NCBI GenBank assembly: GCA_029204225.1
Contig: CM055100.1
Coordinates: 28,288,649 to 28,352,648 of the forward strand
Reading direction: 5' to 3'
From: Diphasiastrum complanatum
Lineage: Eukaryota; Streptophyta; Lycopodiopsida; Lycopodiales; Lycopodiaceae
Length of the DNA stretch: 64,000 nucleotides
Shown here: positions 39,201 to 53,100 of the stretch, piece by piece
Layout: the number at the start of each line of letters is the position of its first letter
Numbering within the stretch: the stretch's first letter is position 1
Notes under the pieces: generated by a model
What the model saw: the letters and a program-made list of their open reading frames with translations, nothing else
The model's database searches: none
Told to the model about the DNA's origin: nothing
Position numbers and translations under genes: made by a program

Positions 39201-41943
39201 CATCTCTCTCATTAGAAGACCTACACATTTGGGGTCTGGATACTCGAGGAAGGATCTCAGCATGAGAGGAGTATCTCTGTATAAACAATGGTAGCGCCCT
39301 CTGATCTCATAATGTACTGGACAACGAAAGATGAAATGAAACTCATCCTACCTCCTGAAGAGAGCAAAGCTGACATATCCTATGCAATATGGGAGTGTCC
39401 ATGTATCTACCCGTCTCGATAGCAAGCTAGTGAGAAGAGACTCGAAGCTGTCCCATATGGTATCTCAGACCAAAAGATAGTGGCTGTGTAAGATATGCTG
39501 GAAGGATAGGAATGCCCGTAGCATCCAGCCGTAATAGATGTGTGCGGTAGAAATGTATCTTGACCCTATCAGGATCAGGCTGTGACCATATAGTGCGTAT
39601 GTAGTTCCGATAAATCTGTTGTCTAATATAAGCATGGGCCCCGCTCGAAAGATCCCGAGATTTTCTTAAGGCCACCCAGAAAGTGCAGATAACCCCCAAG
39701 TCTGAAGAAGGGTTGAGACACTGCCATACCAAGAATGCTTGGCTCCCTGTCCAGCAATGGTACGAGATGAAGTGAGAGCAGCAACAACGTATCTGGAAGT
39801 ATCTAAATATGATATCCTGTGAAGAAAGGTAATGATCTAGAACATAGCACCGATAACCAAGGGAGGGGAAGCAAACTCCGCTAGTATGATATCATGTGGC
39901 ACCGAGGGCTTAGCCCGAATCATCCTGCTGAGAATCTGGATACAAGTAAGATCCCTCCATGTATCGCGTGATAAATCAGGGCACCAAGTCTCAGCAGAGT
40001 ATAAAACAACTGGGGAGACAATAGTTGAAAATAGTAAGCATCTGGTACTAGGGTCCTACACATAATATGTGGAACAAAATCTCTCCACATGAACAAGAGT
40101 GGTATGCCCCTTACGGAGCCTGGTGAGGGTTGCTGGTCGAAATGTGAGTAGTGGACCAGAGAAAAGTACTCCCAAATAGGTGTAAGAGGTCACGATCTCA
40201 CTCGGCAGCCCGTCATAGTGGAAGACCACATCTCTCATATGTTGTCTATTGGTGTTGAACACCATAATCTTGGTCTTCTTAGTGTTAACCGTTAATCCCC
40301 AAAGCTGGCAGAAGCGATGTAAAGCAGAAAGGTGTCTCTATAAACTAGCTGCAGAGGATGAGAGAAGAACCACATCATCAGCGTACAGGAGAATGGGGAT
40401 AATAATGTCCGCTAAGGGGCAGCCCTCTCCACCTTCCTCGCGAATAATACGCTCAAGATCATCAATATATAGTCCAAAGAGAGTGGGTGATAAGGGACAG
40501 CCCTGCTTCACTCTAATGGTAGAATGTATCAGCGGGGACCAGCCACTGCCATCTCTGAAACGCGCCAAAACTCGCTCATATAAAGTATTGATCGCAACAA
40601 TAGTTTCCTCTGTAAAGCCAAGTGAAGATAACTGTTGGAAAAGGAGATGTCTCAGAACAGAGTCAAAAGCTTTGCGAAAGTCCACAAAGCAGCAGTAAAC
40701 TCTCTGTCTCTGATGTCGAGCCTCCTCAATAATGCATCTCAAAATGAAGATCTGATCTGAGGTAGAGTATCCTGGTCTAAACCCAGCCTGACCCATAGCG
40801 TGTATATCCTCAGTCTCAACAAAAGATCCAGTAACCGTCTGTAATATAGAACCATAATCTTAGCCAGAGTGTGACCAATCATGATGGTGCGGTAGTTTTC
40901 TACATTCATGAGATCACATGCCTTGAGGTTGGGATGAAGGATATTAGTACACCATGCCGCGGGAAAACCAGAAGTCACAGCGGTGTTAAAGGTGTGAGCA
41001 ATGTAGGGAGAGATAAGGTGTGCTATAGGCTTTAGGAAGTCTACGTTTAGAGAGTCATGATCAGTGGCTTTATGAAGTTTGGCATGTTTAATGGCGTTCT
41101 CAACCATGTGTGGAGGAAAAAGCAAGCAGTGGGCAGGTCGTGGTGAGAGTAAGGTAGGAAGAGAGTCCATGGTTTATACTTGCGTGGCATATTTGATCTA
41201 GGATTCGGTGGCTATGGGGGCTAATGTCGAGGAGTGTCTGGTGAAGTGCTTCCAGAAAAAGGAGGAGGAAGGGGAATCTAAAGAGTCAATCAACCTTTGG
41301 CAAAGTGATTGTAGATACGTTATCTTCTTTGTTCTGGTGGTTCTATGATATTCTTTCTGGCGTTGTTTGAGTGTTGCAGGGGAGTGTAACCTGGCATATA
41401 CCACATGCTTGTGAAGAGAGCGGCATTCTACATCATACGATCGGTTGTGAACACGTCTATGAGATGGTATCATTTTGGTGGGAAAGATGAGGACGCAGCA
41501 GTTAAAAGGGATTTAGAGAGGAAAGTGGCTTGTTGGCCAATTGATGCCGTGAAAGGGAAGTTAGTAAGTAGTTGGGACAAGGTTGTGGTGTAATTTGTAA
41601 GTCCAGAGTGGGTAAAAGGGACACGTTTATGAGTGGAAGTGGAGCATGGAACTTTCGAAGACGAGGTTATGTGACCAAGTGAGAGGCGTAAAATCAGCAA
41701 AATTTCCTGTCGATGATGATGATAAAAAACCATTGCAATTCTATAAACCAAGTCTCAAAGTGGTAGGGGATCTCGGGCAGCTCCTAAACCCAGGAGCCTC
41801 GAGTTCCTATTGTGAAAGGAGGTCGAAATGTCTCGGTTTGCCGTCGATAAAAACAACCCTTTGTCCTTTTTCTTTTGCTTCGTGAATAATCTTTTTTCTT
41901 GCCAACCCTTGAGTGTTTGTCAAATCATGGTTGAGAGAGAGAG

Positions 41944-42038
<95 letters not shown>

Positions 42039-44944
42039 TTGAATGAAGGGCTTGCCCTGATCAATCGTGCAAGCATCATGACCTGTAGATGGAAAATACT
42101 AATCCACTCCACCTCAGGAATCCTGGACACCAAGCTTCCCATTGCATACATAATTGTAGGTGAAACAATGGTGTTAAATAATCTAAAAAACCGCTCAATT
42201 CTAACTAGAGAAGCATGACCCTTCCATAGTCTTGGTGTGGCGGCATGTCACATACTGAAAGCATGTCTAGTAAAGGATGTCCCCAAGTAAGTATAAGAAG
42301 GTACCACCTCAAGTGGTTGTCCTCCTAAAGGAAATACCTATTGTTGCATAAAAGTCCTGGAAGTATTAAAAATCATAATCTAGATTTTCTTGGTATGCAC
42401 AGAACCAAATAAATCCCCAAATACCTGTAATGTATCCAAATGCTGTTGCAACCCCAAAAGAGGAAAGCAATGCCACATCATCAGCATAAAGTCAAAAGTT
42501 TTCCGAAAATCCACAAAACAACTGTAAACTCTCTCATGTCTGAAACTAGACTCCTCAATGATAAATATTTGAAGAAAGCTCCAAACATGGAGAACCATAC
42601 TATCTGCAAAGGTTGAAGACTTTGGAGGAAAATAGCAAACCGCCAAATACACATCCTATCAAGAGCAATACTCCAACCTAGAAACTGAATCTAGAGATAG
42701 CGTGCATGCTTATCTTGTCGAACCAAATCAAAAAGAAGGATATCTCCCTATGAGATGAAATCTACTAAATCACCTGCTATTGCTGAAGAATGAATGACAT
42801 TGCATTTTCATAACCCAATCCGAAGGTAATGTGGACGAGGTCCCGGGCTGCTTCTACACCCAAGATCCCCAACTCCCTAGGCACCAAGGACAAATGGTGG
42901 ACTGCGATCCAAGTAACTCACCTGCCCATCCCAATAAATGGTAGACCATCCAAATGCCTTAGCCTCGTGAAAGACTTCCCTAGGCTCTTCCACTTGGACA
43001 TAAGTGAGGTCATCATCTAAGAAAATCCATGTGCCCTCCAGTTTAGATTTAAGTCACAATACTTTCAATCTTTCTTCTTTTGACTTGAATTGAATATAAT
43101 AAGAGTGGGGGTTGTCTTTTTTAGTATGCCAAGCATTGTCCATTCCTTATTGAAACTCAGTGTAGATTCCAAAAAGGATTTTGGCTTCTTTCATAGTGCC
43201 TTGAGGGCTAGGAACACCTCAAACTAGAACATCAAGAGCTTAAAAATCTTGTAATTTTTTCTCAGAATTGGTAGGAAATAACAGTGTACATGTGAGTGGT
43301 ATTACCTTCTTCTTTCTTGAGCAAAGAAGCCCAAGTCTTTGTGGCCTCCTTATTTTCACTTAAATGTCTCTCTAACTCATTGATCTTGCTCTTTATTGGA
43401 GATGACATTCCTTCCAATAACTGGACTTTCTCCTTGAGAAACATACACCGCAAAGCATCTCGGCGACTCTCAAGGGAAGTGAAACGGATAATGAGTGTGG
43501 TTGCATCTCTAGTAGTCCTCCAGGCGGTGTCCAACCCCTGTCCTGTGCCCGAGAGTGGTGTCGAGAAAGCGTTTGGCTTCAGCCAAGGCATCCTGTGTAT
43601 CCGGGATCCCGCGAACTCTAATGTTGTGAGCTTTTTGGTCTCGAGATTTCTCTTCCGAGATGGTGGCTGAGATAACCGAGGAGATGGGGGCGCTTGGATT
43701 GGTGCCCTTTTTCAAAACAGATGCCCAAGAAAGGGCCTCTTCTTGTTGCTTTTCAATCTTGGTTTCTAGCTCCCGTATCATATTGGTGGTGGATTCGGAA
43801 GCTGCAGCCTGCTTGATCCCGATGGATTGTTCGAGTGATGCCACCGTGGACTGCAATATGTTCTTCTCATTGATTAGAGAGGTAACCGTTCCTTTCAACT
43901 GTGAGATTTCATGCCGCAAAAGCTGGAAATCTGCCTTGATTTGATCGATCTGCCAAGAGGAAAAAAGTTCGGTCGATTTGGAAGGCGTATATGGGATATT
44001 TGTTGTAGGCTGTGTTGCCGGGAAGGTAGAAGAGTGAGCAACGGTAGGTGTGGGAAGAATACGGCCAGAAGATGGAAGAGGAGCCGAATCGGGAGCAAAA
44101 TGGGCAGAAGATGGTGGAATCGGTAGGCATGACCGGGCAGCTGCTGCCACGTAGCCAGGCTGCTCTGCCTGCGTGGCAGGGGGTGGTGACAAGTCAGTAG
44201 GCAGCGCTGCCACATCAGTGGACAACAGCAGAACGGGGGGGGGGAGCTGTAGCGAGGGGGGGTGGGCCTTCAGCGAGGAGTAGGGGTGGGCATTCAACGA
44301 GGGGGGGTGAGCAACCATCATCGGGGGTGGGGGGTAGGTAGTTAGCGAGGGAGGGTATAGGTTGAATAGGTCTGGTTGCAGGGTAATGCTGGGAGATGCA
44401 CGGCCTTTGATCTCTGTGGGAAGTCGCTCCCTCATCGTCGACATCATCATCTGAGTCTGAGACTGGTCGTGAGCGTCGTCTAGAGAAAAAGGAGGTGATA
44501 TGAAGCTGTGTGTCTGGAGTAGTCTGATGCAGAGGCTGCAGATCTCGTCGTGATAGAAGCATCTCTCGGATCATAAGTGCAACACAACGTGGATCCTCAT
44601 AGGTAACAATTGAGCACAAAGTGAGTGGTGTATCCCTGAACAAGCAATAGCATCTCTTGCGAATCTCATAATAAGCTAGGCAAATGAAGATAAAATGCTC
44701 CTCAGTCTCCACCGCACCAAGGGAACATAGCTGGCTGATCCTATCCTCTCATGGGGTACCCTGAAATTGACCAATCTCAATCTCAAGCTGGTGTGAAGAG
44801 ACACGGAGCTGACCCAATATGAACCTGAGACCATGTGATAACCCAGAGCATAGGTAGTGTGGTAGAAGTGGGGACCCAGATACATCAGTCTCCAAAAAAT
44901 GAAGCCGATAAAAGTCAGATTTAACACTCAACTGACCCTGCCAG

Positions 44945-45016
<72 letters not shown>

Positions 45017-48000
45017 TATTAATGTCTTTTCCATGCCAAAAGGCATATAAGAAGTATATGTCAAGTATGTGGTAACCATGGGAGCGTATAAAACGTCTCC
45101 AAACTGTAATAAAGAAAAACATCTAGTACAAACTAAAATAGACACGTATGCGAGAGTGTGTGTGCATAGTAATCATATGTATCTATGTCAAGATGTCAAG
45201 GCTGTGCTGTTGCGATGCTGCAAAAAGATGTAATGCGAGCCACAACATGGGAAAGCACTGGAGCCTGCCGGCGTCGTCTGTGAGCATGAGCACCTGCATG
45301 TGTAGTAGTAGTAGTACGCCTCTGCGTAGAATGTCTGGTGATCTTGGTAGTAACGTGATGGTGGGAAGTACACTGTCTTTGATCTCTATGAGCATGAGCA
45401 TGAGCATGCGAGCGGCCATCATCCTCGTCGTCGTCAGAATTGTCATCCTCTAAATCACGCGATCTCCGCCTAGTAAAGAATAAAGTAATCAATGGCTGTG
45501 AGGTAAGGTGCTGGGGTGTCCCGTATAAATCTCTCCATAGGATGTACATCGCGCGTACCATCAGAGCGACAAACCGAGGGTCCTCATAGGCTATGAGAGA
45601 GCGTAGAGTGGTAGGCATGTCTTGGAACAGACAATGATATCGCCCTCTGATCTCGTAGTATACAAGGCATCTAAAGATAAAGTGCTCCTCAGACTCCACC
45701 TCACCTAGAGAGCATAATTGGCAAATCCGCTCCTCTTTGGAAATACCATGGAACCTCCCAGTCTCAATAGCTAGCTGATGAGAGGACACCCTAAGCTGCC
45801 CCAATGTTCTGGTAGAAAGCTAGCTTAACCCCTAACTGGTTACGCCAAGTCCGCTCTAGATATGTGCGATAGAGGAAGCGTCTGATATACTGATCGGTGC
45901 CAACCTGTATGTATCGCCTGTCTATCTCTGGTAATGCCTGTATCCTTTGAATGTAGGTGATGTGCTAAAGAGCTGCCTCGATCTGTATAGGTGGAACTGC
46001 AAACTCGGCCAGGAGAATCTCATGTGGAACAGAAGGCTTCGCTCGAATCAACCGAGCTAGCATGGTGGTCTGTAATCGTGAAAGACTGGCCCAGTGTGAG
46101 GAGGGGAGACCTATACACCATGTCTCTGCCGCATCTAAAGTCGTGGGGGTAACAATGGTATCAAAGAGGCGACACTTATTGCGACCGTCCTGGATGGTCT
46201 GGTAGCAAAATCGCTCTAGCTGAACAAGGGAGGCATGTCCCTTCCCAAGTCGAGTGGTAGCGGCTTGTCTCATGCTAAAAGTAGGACCTGAGAAAAGGAC
46301 CCCCAGGTATGTGTAGGAAGGGACCACCTCTAGAACTTGTCCACCCAAAGTAAGCTCATGTCGCTGCATGAATGCCCGCAAAGTGTTGAAGTGCATAACC
46401 TTGGTCTTCCCAATGTTCATCCCTAGGTCCCATCTGGTGCAAAACTCATGCAGGCAATCCAACTGTCGCTGTAGGCCCTCTCTGGTCGGTGAGACCAATA
46501 CCACATCATCGGCATAAAGGAGGATAGCAATCAAGATGTCTCCAAGCCTGCAGCCAAAACCACCACACTGTGTAATGACTCTCTCCAACTCATCAATATA
46601 CAAGCCAAAGAGGACTGGTGAGAGGGAACAACCATGTTTCACCCCAATGGTGCTCTAAATGTGATCAGATATGCCAGGACACGCTCATAAAGTGCCATCA
46701 CAGCAAGAACGATGTCGGTGGAGAAGCCGAGGTCTCGGAGTCTCTGGATGAACAGTGAGTGAGGAACAAAATCAAAGGCTTTCCTGAAGTCCACAAAATA
46801 ACAGTAAACCCTCTCTCTCCTGTGCTTAGCCTCCTCAATCAAGGCTCGCAATGTGAAGATGTGATCTGCAGTAGAATAATGGGCTCGAAAACTAGCCAGA
46901 TAGTGCACCAGGAGGACGGGAAACTGGAGACAACTGCGGAATTAAGAAGGGTGGCTATGGTGGGGGCGAGTAAGTCAGAGGCATGGGATTATTAACGCCT
47001 TTTGGACACCTGTGGGTGCATAAGACCAAAAAGAAATATGTACAAGCAACAGTGGGAGCATCATCCATAGGAGGACGTGGCCGTAAAATGCTATAAACTA
47101 GCTATGAATGAAAGTAGAACAAAGCAGAAGTGAAATAAGCCCACAACTCGGGCCAGATATAATAGAAGAACTACAGAAAAAGTACCAATGCCCACAACCC
47201 GGGCCAAGTGGAGAATAAGTACATATCAGCGAAAGTTAGTGTGAAGCGTCCGTTGAGTGGAGCGTATAATGGGCCCTCATGGAGGCAAGTGGCGACTACA
47301 TCTGGGATTTTTTTGCGGTGGCACAGCGATAGGAATCTCATCATCGGAGTCATCAGCATGTGCTCGAGTCCGAAAGAAGCCAGTGAGAAGCAGCTGCTGG
47401 GAGTCTAACCCCAGGTGATCTGGTACAGGCAGATGAGACTGACGGAGAGTAAGCATCTCACGAACAAGAAGTCCCAAGCAACGAGCATCATGATAGGAGA
47501 CAAAACTGCGAAGTGCATGCGGGCCATCGCGAAAGAGACAATAATACCTCCCCCGTATCTCATAATACAACGGACATCTGAGGAGGAAATGAGCTTCATC
47601 TTCCACCTCCTGCAACGAGCACAAGCGACATAGACGATGCTCTTGGGGGATATCGCATGCACGACCGGCCTCAATAGCAAGCTGATGAGAGGAAGTGCAC
47701 AACTGCCCAAGACGACAGCGCAGGCCGTGTGATAGGGGCTGTGAGAGATAGAGCGGCAACAATGGCAAACCAGAAGGATCCAGAGAGAGGAAGTGTGTCT
47801 GGTAATAGCTTAGTCAAATGCAGGAAGGTGGGAGGGAGCTCCAAGTCTGCTGCATATATCGACGGAATAAATAGCCTCGGATATATGAATGCATACCATG
47901 AGGAAGATCCATGATAGAGATGCCCAGATGTCGTAAGAGATCAGACGCCTGCTGGTACCAAGATAGCTTGGCATGGGAATCAGCTAGGACACGTGAAGAA

Positions 48001-50121
48001 GTAACCGTAGCAACTATGTATCTATCCGGGTGAGATGCACGAATGTCCTAAATCCGCTGAAGAAAAAGAATAAGGCGGAAAAAGAAATCAAGGATGATCG
48101 GAGGAGTAGCAAACTCAACACATAGGATATCATGAGGGGTGGTAGTCTTGGCACGTATCATGCGACCCAACATAGTGGCTTGAATGCGGGAAATGCGACC
48201 GGCTGTGCGTGCCTTAAAGTCCCCTGCAAGCAATATGTAACCCTATAGAGAGAGTCTAGCAATGCCGTCAGAAAGGGCCTGAAAAGGATCACCTCCAATT
48301 CATAAACACTAAAGTGTGGGGAGTCCTGGTCCACCCCCAAGAAGGATGCAGTAATCCGAAGCGACAAGTAATGGCCATAAAGTATCCTGCCCTGTAGCAT
48401 AGGTCGTGGAGCAGAAATCCATTGAAAACCAATGTGCGGAAGTGGGTGTATGGAAGACTCATATGTCTCTGCAAAAAGTAGAAAATCAGCCGAACACATA
48501 TGGGTGTCAAGATCAGCCGCTGTAGAAGAGGCGGAGAGGCCGCTGCAATTCCAAAAACCGAATGTGACGCTAGCCGGGGCTATCGGGCTGCTCCCATGCC
48601 TGAGTACCCCAACTTCCTATTGACGCTTGGAGAAAAAGCGAGGGTTGCCATTTGTAAATACCACCCGTTGTTTTTGTCCTTGCCTCATGAATAATAGTTT
48701 TACGTTGTAACCATTGGCACTGAGTAAGGTCATCATCTATGTAAATCTGAGAGCCTCGAAGAGTACGACGCACACAAAGAACTGTCTGTCGGTCGCCCAT
48801 AGTTTTGAATTTGACAAATAATACCTTCGGATCATGCTGGAGGTTCATGCATATTGGATACCTGGAACTAAGAGCCCCATGCGTGAAGTAAACAAAGAGG
48901 TAACTTGGTCCAATGCTGTGCCCCCAGAAGGAAGACCCCCGGAATCTTAAGTTGAGCTTTTTGTCATCCTGACGTTGTTGTTCTGCCAAGATGCCTTGTA
49001 TCGTGGTGTCTAAGGAGGGTGCTACAGAAGACGAAGAGGTGGTAGATGATCTCAGGATAAAAGCCCATGATTTGGTCTCACGTACTTCTTGCTCGAGAGT
49101 AGGTACCTTTTGTACATGTTCCACTGTCTCATGAAGCCGCTGTTCAAGAGCGGGAATCCGGGCAGTGCTCTCAACAGTGTCATGTATTTGGCGCTCAAGT
49201 AGGGGAAGCTTACTCATGGATGCCTTAGTATCCTCAACAACACGGGAGATATTAGGGATGATGTCCCTCTGCAAAGCACTAAGTGCAGCACGAAGAGAAG
49301 CAATTTCGGTCTGTTGAGCGTCAATCGTGGCAGTCTTAGTAAGCAAATCCGCACGAAGTTCATTGAGTTGTGAAAGAAAAGCGGCAAATTGCTTAGAAAT
49401 GTACTCATTCAACGAGGAGATGCTTGGGAGTGGCGTGCCGCGTGCGTGTAGGTGTGGCATGTGTCTCCCATAGCAGCTGAGGACGAAGCAACGACCTGTG
49501 GCGGTGGAGTGCTGATAGAATTGGTAGGCATGGTGGACGCAATTTCCAAAGTACGAAGATGTTTGCGAGAGCCTGTAGACATAAACTTCTTAACACGCTT
49601 TGTGCGCAAGACAAAGCCCGGAGGAAGGCGAAACGAAGCCGTAGGATGATTTGCAGGAGATAGATGAGAGAGGAAGCAAAACCCTAATCAAGCAGTTTCA
49701 CGGAAATGAGCGTAACTTTGTCATAGGAAGTCCGATTGACCCGAAAATTGATTCAGATCGAAGGTAAGACAGAGAACTACGCAGTCGTCAGACTATACTT
49801 GCAGTACGGTACATATCCGTACGAACTGTACGGATTTTACAGACCGCAAAAAATTTGAGATCAAGAAAAATCAAATTTTCAAAACTCAAACTGTTGAGGA
49901 TCTATTGCAAAAGGATAGCAGCAATGAAATCTTGAGAAACAAGCTTAGAGTAGCTAAAAGTGATGCAAGAAAGTGTCATGCACAAAAAAGGTAAATCTAG
50001 CCACAAAAAAAAGCTAGAAAGAAGTGAGAGTTGCATGGAAATGGAAGTAGTGAGGAGATGATGACTGCGTGGAGATGGAAGGGTGGAGATGGAGATGGTG
50101 ATGGAGATGGAAGCGTGAAGG

Positions 50122-50186
<65 letters not shown>

Positions 50187-53100
50187 GACAGAAAGAAAGA
50201 GAGATCTTTATTAATGTCCATGGAATACCCTAAGGTACATAGGACTAAAAAAACTGGTACATGTCAAGTATGCACGGTGGGAGCATGAAAGCTGTACCAC
50301 CTAATATAAACAAGACTACAGAAAAACCGGAAATAGTGACTGGCACAACCAAAGACTATCATCATGGTACAATAGATGCCTCTCCGCCTGTGAAATAATG
50401 ATATAAAGTATGTTGTGGCACTGTCTCTGGACGAACTGCGGCTCTCTATCTCCGAGTGGATGGTCGGTGTCGTCTCTGCTGCCGTGAAGCTGTAGACTGT
50501 GGTCTGTGGGCTAGCTGTCTCTCTAGTCGTCTACACTGTCTCTGCCGTCTATGTATGGTAGCATCCGGAATCTCAGCCTCTCCATCAGAATCAGTATTCT
50601 CCTGTCTCTGTCTCCTACGGGATAAACACTCATGTATGCTCAGCTGTATCAAGGGGGAGGTGTCAACGTCTAGCCTCGCCATACGCAGGTTTGACATCTC
50701 TCGGATCATCAGTGCAACGCATCTGGGGTCCTCATACGATATCAAGGTACGAGTTCACCCAATGTCTTTATTAACGTCTGTTGGGCACCCGTGGGTGCAT
50801 AAGACCAAAAAGAAAATATGTACAAGCAACAGTGGGAGCATCATCCATAGGAGGACGTGGCCGTAAAATGCTACAAACTAGCTACGAATGAAAGTGGAGA
50901 GAGAGAGAGAGAGGTATTAATGTCTTTCACCATAGGGCTGAATACAATTTCCAAGAGACATGACTGATCAGGGCTACAAGATTGTTCAATACATTCCGTT
51001 ATTTATAGTAAGTCATTGGACAATGTGGCTATATACTATACTTCAACGAGGCCTTAATTTGCCACTTGAAGGGACTACACATCGTACTTTCAATTAAAAG
51101 CTTGAAAAGTCTTGTCTCTCATGGCTTTGTCCCAAATGTCATCCTTTTCTTCTTCATAAGTTTAAGGTTCTTTGCTTTGAATGATACTGGATAAGAGAGT
51201 GTGATTAGCTTCATACCTATTAGGTTTCTTCTTCTCTCTAGTTGATTTTCATAGCTCTCCCTAGATGGATGATTCAAGAAAGTGATACGTGTCGTGACTC
51301 TCCATCAATGTCTCAAACCATTTAGGGATATTCTTGTTAGGCGATCTGCGTCCAGGTGAGAATGTATCCTCAGGTACGTACATCTTTCTCCTTGCACTTG
51401 TCACTTGTAAGTTCAATCCTCTTGGATCCAAAATCCATAAAAGGTCCATCATCAAGAGGAATTCTTACAATAGCATCTATGGTGCTTGATATGTCAATGT
51501 TCTCAGCATCCTCATCCTTGTACATCATGGATTAATCAGAGATAAAATCACAACTAATGTGCTTTTCCTCTCTAAAGGATCAAGGCAACTGTAGCCCTTC
51601 TCATGATCATCATAACCTAAGGAGATACACTTCAATGCTTTTACATCAAGCTTACCCGTATCTTCCTTAGGAATGTGAACATGGGCCTGACATCCAAAAA
51701 TTAGCAAATTGCTCACTTTGGCTTCTTCTTCGTAAATGCCTCTTCAGGTGTTATCTTAGGCACAACAATGGTAAGATTCATGTTTCCACAATGATCACAA
51801 AAGTTTCAAATTCATTGGTTTTTGACCTCGTGCCCAATCATCAATATTCTGGCATTAAGCCCTCATTATTTCTCTTCTTTGCTCCTCCTGCATCAAGATT
51901 TCTGTGAGTTCATCGAATGCAAGAAATGCTACTAGTGGCCAAGGAAAGCATGAAAACCGCTCAGGATAGAGCCCAATTTTATGCTAACCGTGGTCGCTCA
52001 CCTCGAGAAATTGTGGTCGGAACCTGGGTGTATCTTAAAATCCCTAAGGATTCAAAGATACTTCGGACGGGAAAATGCCATAAGCTATCTTCACGATATA
52101 GCGGACCTTATAAGGTTGTAAAGAAAATCAACCCGGTTGCTTATCAGCTAGATCTTCCGATTGGGGTTGGGGTTCATCCTGTTTTCCATGTAAGTCGTTT
52201 AAAGGAACGACTTAGTAGGAAGGATTCCCTAATTCTGGAAGGTGAACTAGTTGAACTAGAGGATCTGTCTACCTTTGTTCCTAATGTGCCTGAAAAAGTG
52301 GTTGATGTTCGTCGTCACCAATTGAGAAACCGTTTGGTTTTTGAATTTCTTGTACATTGGAAAGGCAAGTCAGATGATGAGGACACTTGAGAGAGAGAAG
52401 ACTATTTAAGACCGAACTGCCCTGGATTGCTCCCATTAGGAGGAGACTCTTAAAGGGGGAGGGAATGTTATGTACCCATAAGGGCACGCAACAGGAAACT
52501 TGAGGTGACGGTCTCATTTATGGGATAGAACTCTACTCTGGAGCTATAGGTTTTGTGGGTGCCACATGTCAATGCCTTATTAGCGCGCGGTGACTCTTTG
52601 ATATGGACCCGCGTCAGTGTGCACAACTGCCGCATGTCGATGGTCATGTGTGACTCCTATGGTCGGAGATGACCCCACCTGGACTATGTATATAGAGGCG
52701 TACCTTTACGATACTTAGTGTCTAACACAAACTCCTGAATGAGTTCTGACCATCTAGCCTTACGGCCACGAAGGTCCTTGGCATCACAAATGTACTTAAG
52801 GGATTGGTGATCAGTCATCACCGTAAATTTGGCACCATAAAGATAATGCCTCCAGATTTTTAACGCCTAAATGACTACAAAAAGCTCGTTCTCATAGGTA
52901 GAATACCTCATCTGAGCAGGATTCAGCTTCTTGCTTTCAAAAGCAACTGGTCTACCATCCTGATAAAGGACCGCTCCTACAGGCGCTAGCATCCGTATCA
53001 ACCACAAAGGGTCGGTTAGGATCGACAATGTGTAAAATTGGAGCCGTACAAACACAGTGCTTGAGAGTCTCAAAACTCTCATTCATTTCATCAGTCCATG

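Larger units (their letters stand above)
39016..41930 (-). mobile_element. L1-like LINE copy, 5'-truncated in ORF1
   Basis: On the minus strand, order and phase follow an L1-like element: ORF1 C-terminus (41930-41807), a remnant of the endonuclease/linker (41751-41198), RT (41170-40000) and the zinc-binding C-terminus (39732-39036). RT is largely readable with one or two frameshifts. The 5' end abuts a (CT)n tract at 41931. It lies antisense in IPK intron 8. Confidence 0.92.
44945..46990 (-). mobile_element. LINE copy with complete 3' end
   Basis: The minus strand contains an N-terminally deleted RT (46908-45965), the zf-RVT domain and acidic/His-rich tail (45804-45196) and about 190 bp of 3' UTR. 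It ends TTTTGGCATGGAAAAGACAT, TAATAAAG and (CT)n. An upstream scrap ([18 protein letters not shown], 46980-46925) is fused to RT by a deletion. Its 5' limit abuts the 3' end of the next copy at 46993. Confidence 0.9.
46993..50120 (-). mobile_element. LINE copy with possible full 5' end, internally deleted
   Basis: The minus strand starts immediately after the (CT)n at 50121 with about 450 bp of 5' leader. Then come ORF1 (49640-48570), an endonuclease start (48560-48200), a jump into RT C-terminus and zf-RVT (48233-47277), and a 3' UTR. The 3' end at 46993 is nearly identical to 50761-50897. It ends GGCGTTAATAAT without a CT tail. Confidence 0.85.

Noticed and set aside
44076-44450. Independent Pro-rich host protein on the minus strand
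   Set aside because: The frame continues into a coiled coil and the LINE ORF1 RNA-binding core, so it is the ORF1 N-terminal region.
39016-50985. CRISPR-like or satellite array
   Set aside because: The repeats are irregularly spaced LINE copies with coding content, not regular short repeats and spacers.
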